A stretch of 64,000 bases of DNA from Sphaerisporangium cinnabarinum (GTDB lineage Bacteria; Actinomycetota; Actinomycetes; Actinomycetales; Cellulomonadaceae). Of this stretch, positions 61,014 through 64,000 are shown in pieces; the stretch's first letter is position 1, and each line of letters begins with the position of its first letter. The position numbers were made by a program, and so were the translations under genes. The DNA lies in contig QAPD01000071.1 of NCBI GenBank assembly GCA_003052455.1, forward strand, positions 1 to 64,000. The letters run 5' to 3'. Under the pieces are notes generated by a model. That model saw nothing but the letters and a program-made list of their open reading frames with translations. It did not search any database and was not told the DNA's origin.

Positions 61014-62237
61014 TTGAACAACATGCGAAGGTGTCTGATGGCCGCGCTCGCGGCCGGTTCGCTCGTGGCGACAGGTATCACGCCGGCCACGGCAAATCAA
61101 GAGAATGCGGATCGGGTGGCCCAGTCGGCTGGCCGCGACGTGGCCGACTACCCGACCACCGTGCGTCTCGAGCACCCGGTGAGCATCGACGCGATCGTCG
61201 AGGCGGCGGCTCAACTGCCAGTTGCGCCAATGGGCTACCGATTCGAGCAGGATGGCGTGGAAGGGGAGTTCTACCCCAATGGCGCCGAGGACGTCGCGCA
61301 GTTCAAGGATGACTTCCTGGGCGACTACGGAACAGAGGCCGAGATCGTGGGAGTGGTCCTGGCGCCGCAGGCCGCGAGCGCCGAGGTGAGTCGAGTGGCG
61401 GTGGGTGTCGAGATCGTCGATCTCGCGGCAGGTCTGGCCCCGTTCGACGCGCCTCCGGTCAACGAGGACGGCGAGGTCGTCGAGCGCGCGGAGAGTGAAC
61501 CTCCCGCGAACGGAGGGCCGCAGCTGCGAGCGGCAGGGTCGTGGGTCCCGACCTACATGGAGGTCGGGGCGATGAACCAGATGAACAACCAGGCGGTGAT
61601 CTCGACGTACAACTTCTGGGAGTACGGAACGCCGACCGCGTTCCCTAGCGGGTGGGGAATGGAGATCAACACATATATGCTCAACTCGGCCATGGGCTCG
61701 TCGCTACGCCCGCTCTGCCCAAGCGGGTATCAGCGCGCGTTCTGGGCAGGGCGCTCGACATCGAGCAACGACGGGATCATCTCCTGGTCGATCTTTAATT
61801 CCCAGGCGGCACTCAACAAGGCATCGATCGGTGCGTATTGGGACTGGGTTGATACTTTCGACGAGTGTGACACGCAGAGTATGACGATTGGCATCGGCTA
61901 CCCGCGGAACATATCCCTCGACCCGAATGGGTACTACGTTATTCAGACCGTCATCCGGACGAACAAGGGTAATGTGGCACGAAATCCTGCGGGCGGGTAT
62001 TACCAGGGCATCACGGACGACTGTGGTCTCATGTCGCCAGCGAGCCACTGCATGGGGCTGAACACTGGGGCGGGCTGGCCTTATCCAGGGTATGGCGACC
62101 AGGTCTCGGCGTTCCTGCTGCCGCAGGCTTCGACGGGCCTGATCGGGCAGTTCCCAGGGTGCTACAACTGGGCTAAGGGCTCGCGCACGCAGGTCGGGGC
62201 CCCTTGGCTGTGCGGAGATGGCTCGGGGACGACGTGA
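61014..62237 (+). CDS. Secreted protein of unknown function
   Basis: The 407-residue protein starts with TTG after AAAGGAG (five-base spacing); ATG 61023 would remove three residues. The signal peptide ends near ATA at residue 27-28 (MRRCLMAALAAGSLVATGITPATA, cited in part). An acidic N-terminal part of about 150 residues follows. The C-terminal 220 residues are aromatic and Asn-rich with about six Cys (RPLCPSGY, FDECDTQS, TDDCGLMS, SHCMGL, PGCYNW, WLCGDG), suggesting a disulphide-bonded outer domain. I recognise no family. Codons are less GC-biased than in the rest of the window, a sign of transfer. Adjacent tRNA-Leu and repeats support this. Confidence 0.75.
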   Translation: MNNMRRCLMAALAAGSLVATGITPATANQENADRVAQSAGRDVADYPTTVRLEHPVSIDAIVEAAAQLPVAPMGYRFEQDGVEGEFYPNGAEDVAQFKDDFLGDYGTEAEIVGVVLAPQAASAEVSRVAVGVEIVDLAAGLAPFDAPPVNEDGEVVERAESEPPANGGPQLRAAGSWVPTYMEVGAMNQMNNQAVISTYNFWEYGTPTAFPSGWGMEINTYMLNSAMGSSLRPLCPSGYQRAFWAGRSTSSNDGIISWSIFNSQAALNKASIGAYWDWVDTFDECDTQSMTIGIGYPRNISLDPNGYYVIQTVIRTNKGNVARNPAGGYYQGITDDCGLMSPASHCMGLNTGAGWPYPGYGDQVSAFLLPQASTGLIGQFPGCYNWAKGSRTQVGAPWLCGDGSGTT

Positions 62238-62240
62238 CGC

Positions 62241-62651
62241 CTAGCGGATAGCGCGCTTGTGGCGGGCTCGGCGTGTTTCCGCGACGGTCAGGCCGGCGAT
62301 CCCGAGTCCGCCACAAGTGATCGTGAGCACGGTGCTGGCAGTGCTGATGGTGCGTGATGTGCGCAGCTCGCTGCCGTCGGGCATCCGCCACTGGCAATTG
62401 ACGCGCGCCGGAAAGAGCGAGTAGGTCCCACTCACCGGGTCGACATCGGCGTCGAAGCCGGGCGGGATCGCCTGCCCCATGACGCACGGGAGTGTGCCCG
62501 AGCCGCCGTACCGAAATTGCTCGATTGCCACGGGCGAAACGGCTGCGAAGAACCCGAGGAACAGCGCGAGGATTGACAGGAGCGCGAGCGCACCGTTCCC
62601 TCGTGGTCCAGGAGTGATCGCACCGGTTGAATTCCCCTGCGGCTGAGCCAT
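62241..62651 (-). CDS. Small two-pass membrane protein
   Basis: The 136-residue protein has a polar start, one membrane segment at about 22-45 (ALALLSILALFLGFFAAVSPVAI, cited in part) and another near 105-125 (ISTASTVLTITCGGLGIAGL, cited in part). Between them is an outer loop with two Cys (LPCVMGQ, VNCQWRM). It is convergent with the secreted protein gene, with only three bases between the stops. No family is known; the two may be linked in function. Confidence 0.65.
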   Translation of the reverse strand: MAQPQGNSTGAITPGPRGNGALALLSILALFLGFFAAVSPVAIEQFRYGGSGTLPCVMGQAIPPGFDADVDPVSGTYSLFPARVNCQWRMPDGSELRTSRTISTASTVLTITCGGLGIAGLTVAETRRARHKRAIR

Positions 62652-63150
62652 GGCCCCGATGCTACGCGACGGGTGACGGGCTGAGGGCGCTTCACCCGCG
62701 GTTTCCGCGGGGGCCCCGGCGCACCCTCGACCGCTTGCGCTCGGCACGGCGCCCAAGCGGGTGGCACGCAAGGCGGTCGGTCTTCGCCAGTCCTTGACGT
62801 TGCCGACGAGCGGCGGGGCGCCTCGTGGCTTTCACCGTCGAGAGACCGGACTCGACGGTGCACCTCGAAGCCACCGGGCCAAGCCGCAGTGGATGGTCGA
62901 CGGGTAGCCCTCATCTCGGACCCACGGATGCAGGATGTCGCCCGACCTGTGAGTGGACGCTAAGCGTGGCCAGTCGAGGCGTCCAGCGCAGTTCGTGGCA
63001 GACATGCGTTCACACGTCCGCCACGATGCATACGTGATCCGTACGTCCTCGATCCTGCCGATCCGCCGACGCCGCAGCTCGTACCTTGATCGGCGCGTCC
63101 GACGTCTCACCGGCGGACCGCACCGAAGACCATGACAGCTTCGTGGTCAC

Positions 63151-63393
63151 GCGGCAACAGCACCAGGCACCGAACCACAGCCCGCGCGACGCTCCGATGC
63201 GCCCTCAGACGCCTCCACACACCGCTCGACTCACCCAAGCACCGCCAGGGCCCTGGTCGGCCACGCCCAGAACCGGCGAACGCCGTCGTCCACCGCTCCG
63301 CACTGACCCGGAACGCAGAAGTCCCGGCCAGGATCACCTGACCGGGACTTTCCGAAGGTCCTCCGACTCGGAAGTCGAAACCCTCTTCGCGTG
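63151..63393. repeat. Direct repeat, copy A
   Basis: About 243 bp similar to 63729-63973, offset 578-580 bp. The last 110 bp are nearly identical (CCGTCGTCCACCGCTCCGCA onward). It contains a 14-bp-stem hairpin (63319-63350). It ends at CCCTCTTCGCGTG, where copy B meets tRNA-Leu; no tRNA follows here. Confidence 0.85.
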
Positions 63394-63728
63394 AGTGTTC
63401 CGGAAACTAGCTGACCAGGACGAGAGCGGCCGTCCGAGGCGTCCCAGGCACACCTCAGGCGCCCTCCCAGGCACACCAAACCATCACCTATCCATCCAGC
63501 AGACCTAGCCAACCACGGCGACTTCAAACGGTCAGGACTAGATCCGGGGAGACCGCTGCCGCAGCGGGCAGGAAGGCGCCACCGGCTTGCCCGAGCCAGA
63601 TCGACCACCCCACGCGGCGATGCCGACCCTCGACAGAAGCACCCGGTCACTGCGGCGACACCGCCGCGGACCACCAGGCGAAGGGGACCAACCCACGTCG
63701 CACTGAACACCGCGCCACCCCCGACCAT

Positions 63729-63973
63729 GCGGCAGCAGCACCAGACACCGAACCGCCGCCGCGCGACGCTCCGGCGTGCCCTCAGACGCCCCGCACACCG
63801 CCCGACCCACCCCAAGGCACCCCACGGACCCTTGCCGGCCAAGCCCAGAGCCCCCGAACGCCGTCGTCCACCGCTCCGCACTGACCCCGGGACGCAGAAA
63901 GTCCCGGCCAGGATCACCTGACCGGGACTTTCCGAAGGTCTTCCGACTCAGAAGTCGAAACCCTCTTCACGTG
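63729..63973. repeat. Direct repeat, copy B, abutting tRNA-Leu
   Basis: Second copy, ending at the 3' end of the minus-strand tRNA-Leu gene. Divergence from copy A is greater at the far end and small near the hairpin, as expected of an old tandem duplication. Confidence 0.85.
63898..63931 (-). terminator. Terminator of the tRNA-Leu transcript
   Basis: AAAGTCCCGGCCAGG and CCTGACCGGGACTTT form a 15-bp stem with one mismatch around a 4-nt loop, about 40 bp past the tRNA 3' end. Copy A carries the same structure. Confidence 0.7.
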
Positions 63974-64000
63974 CGCGAGGGGGGAGTTGAACCCCCACGC
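63972..64000 (-). tRNA. tRNA-Leu, 3' part
   Basis: Reading the minus strand, GTGGGGGTTCAACTCCCCC is a T-arm, and CTCGCGC followed by A at 63972 is the 3' acceptor strand and discriminator. GGGGGTTCAACTCCCCC with CTCGCGCA is the end I know from actinobacterial class II tRNA-Leu with acceptor GCGCGAG. CCA is not encoded. The 5' part and anticodon lie beyond the window. Confidence 0.8.

Larger units (their letters stand above)
62652..63971. other. Gene-free accessory stretch with repeats
   Basis: No frame here has a good start, ribosome binding site and coding-like pattern. The stretch holds a perfect 10-bp-stem hairpin (CACCGTCGAG at 62833-62842 with CTCGACGGTG at 62851-62860), a 243-bp direct repeat in two copies, and the flank of tRNA-Leu. 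Base composition is mixed, consistent with remnants of mobile DNA, but no transposase or integrase is recognised. Confidence 0.6.

Noticed and set aside
62652-63971. Several short open frames in both strands near the right end
   Set aside because: They overlap the direct repeats, have no ribosome binding sites and look like GC-rich chance frames.

Overview
The window is very GC-rich, with GTG/TTG starts, frequent 1-17 nt stop/start overlaps and gene content typical of an actinobacterium of the Micrococcales. A cell-wall-degrading, Cellulosimicrobium/Isoptericola/Cellulomonas-like genus is my best guess; this rests on composition and protein style only. It opens inside clpX and closes inside a minus-strand tRNA-Leu gene.

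Layout. 1-5.3 kb: clpX end, an M20 amidohydrolase, a VOC protein, then a coupled SDR + mannonate-dehydratase-type sugar acid pair. 5.3-9.5 kb: a DUF308-lipase fusion and a secreted GH87-type alpha-1,3-glucanase with a good promoter. 9.6-15.8 kb: a Nudix hydrolase, then a signalling locus (single-HTH LuxR protein, Hpt, receiver, and a divergent hybrid histidine kinase coupled to pyruvoyl-dependent arginine decarboxylase and a GNAT-like protein). 15.8-20.7 kb: the glycine cleavage operon gcvP-gcvT-gcvH behind a tandem glycine riboswitch. 20.9-25.1 kb: a two-subunit ABC exporter and an SdpI-like protein. 25.1-35.9 kb: mostly housekeeping or unknown genes, including an unusual malate/lactate dehydrogenase-ACT fusion, a LysR regulator, an aminotransferase, a VanZ-like protein and a low-molecular-weight phosphotyrosine phosphatase.

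36.1-36.35 kb holds a compact, highly structured transcript candidate: promoter, strong ribosome binding site, 12-codon peptide, two mutually exclusive pairings of the peptide's 3' end, and a three-way-junction terminator-like fold. No gene follows on its strand. It is the most novel-looking element here. 36.4-38.5 kb: a DHA2-type MFS pump and divergent HxlR regulator. 38.6-48.3 kb: an eight-gene operon with start/stop overlaps at seven of its joints or nearly so (HAAT-type ABC importer, Gfo/Idh oxidoreductase, DUF993 protein, TIM-barrel isomerase), with a divergent LacI regulator and two abutting LacI operators; it looks like import and oxidation of an unknown sugar-like compound.

48.4-52 kb: a methyltransferase and a three-gene coupled WXG100 (type VII secretion-like) cassette. 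52-57.1 kb: idi and an iron-box-controlled Fe-siderophore importer. 57-60.4 kb: a squalene-cyclase-like repeat protein, and a PadR regulator with two matched operators upstream of a membrane protein. 60.4-64 kb is gene-poor, has less GC-biased codons, encodes a secreted protein of unknown function, and carries a 243-bp direct repeat whose second copy abuts tRNA-Leu; this looks like accessory DNA. Three long dispersed palindromes of one family (36353, 38561, 48272) sit only at convergent ends and contain the stop codon of a flanking gene.
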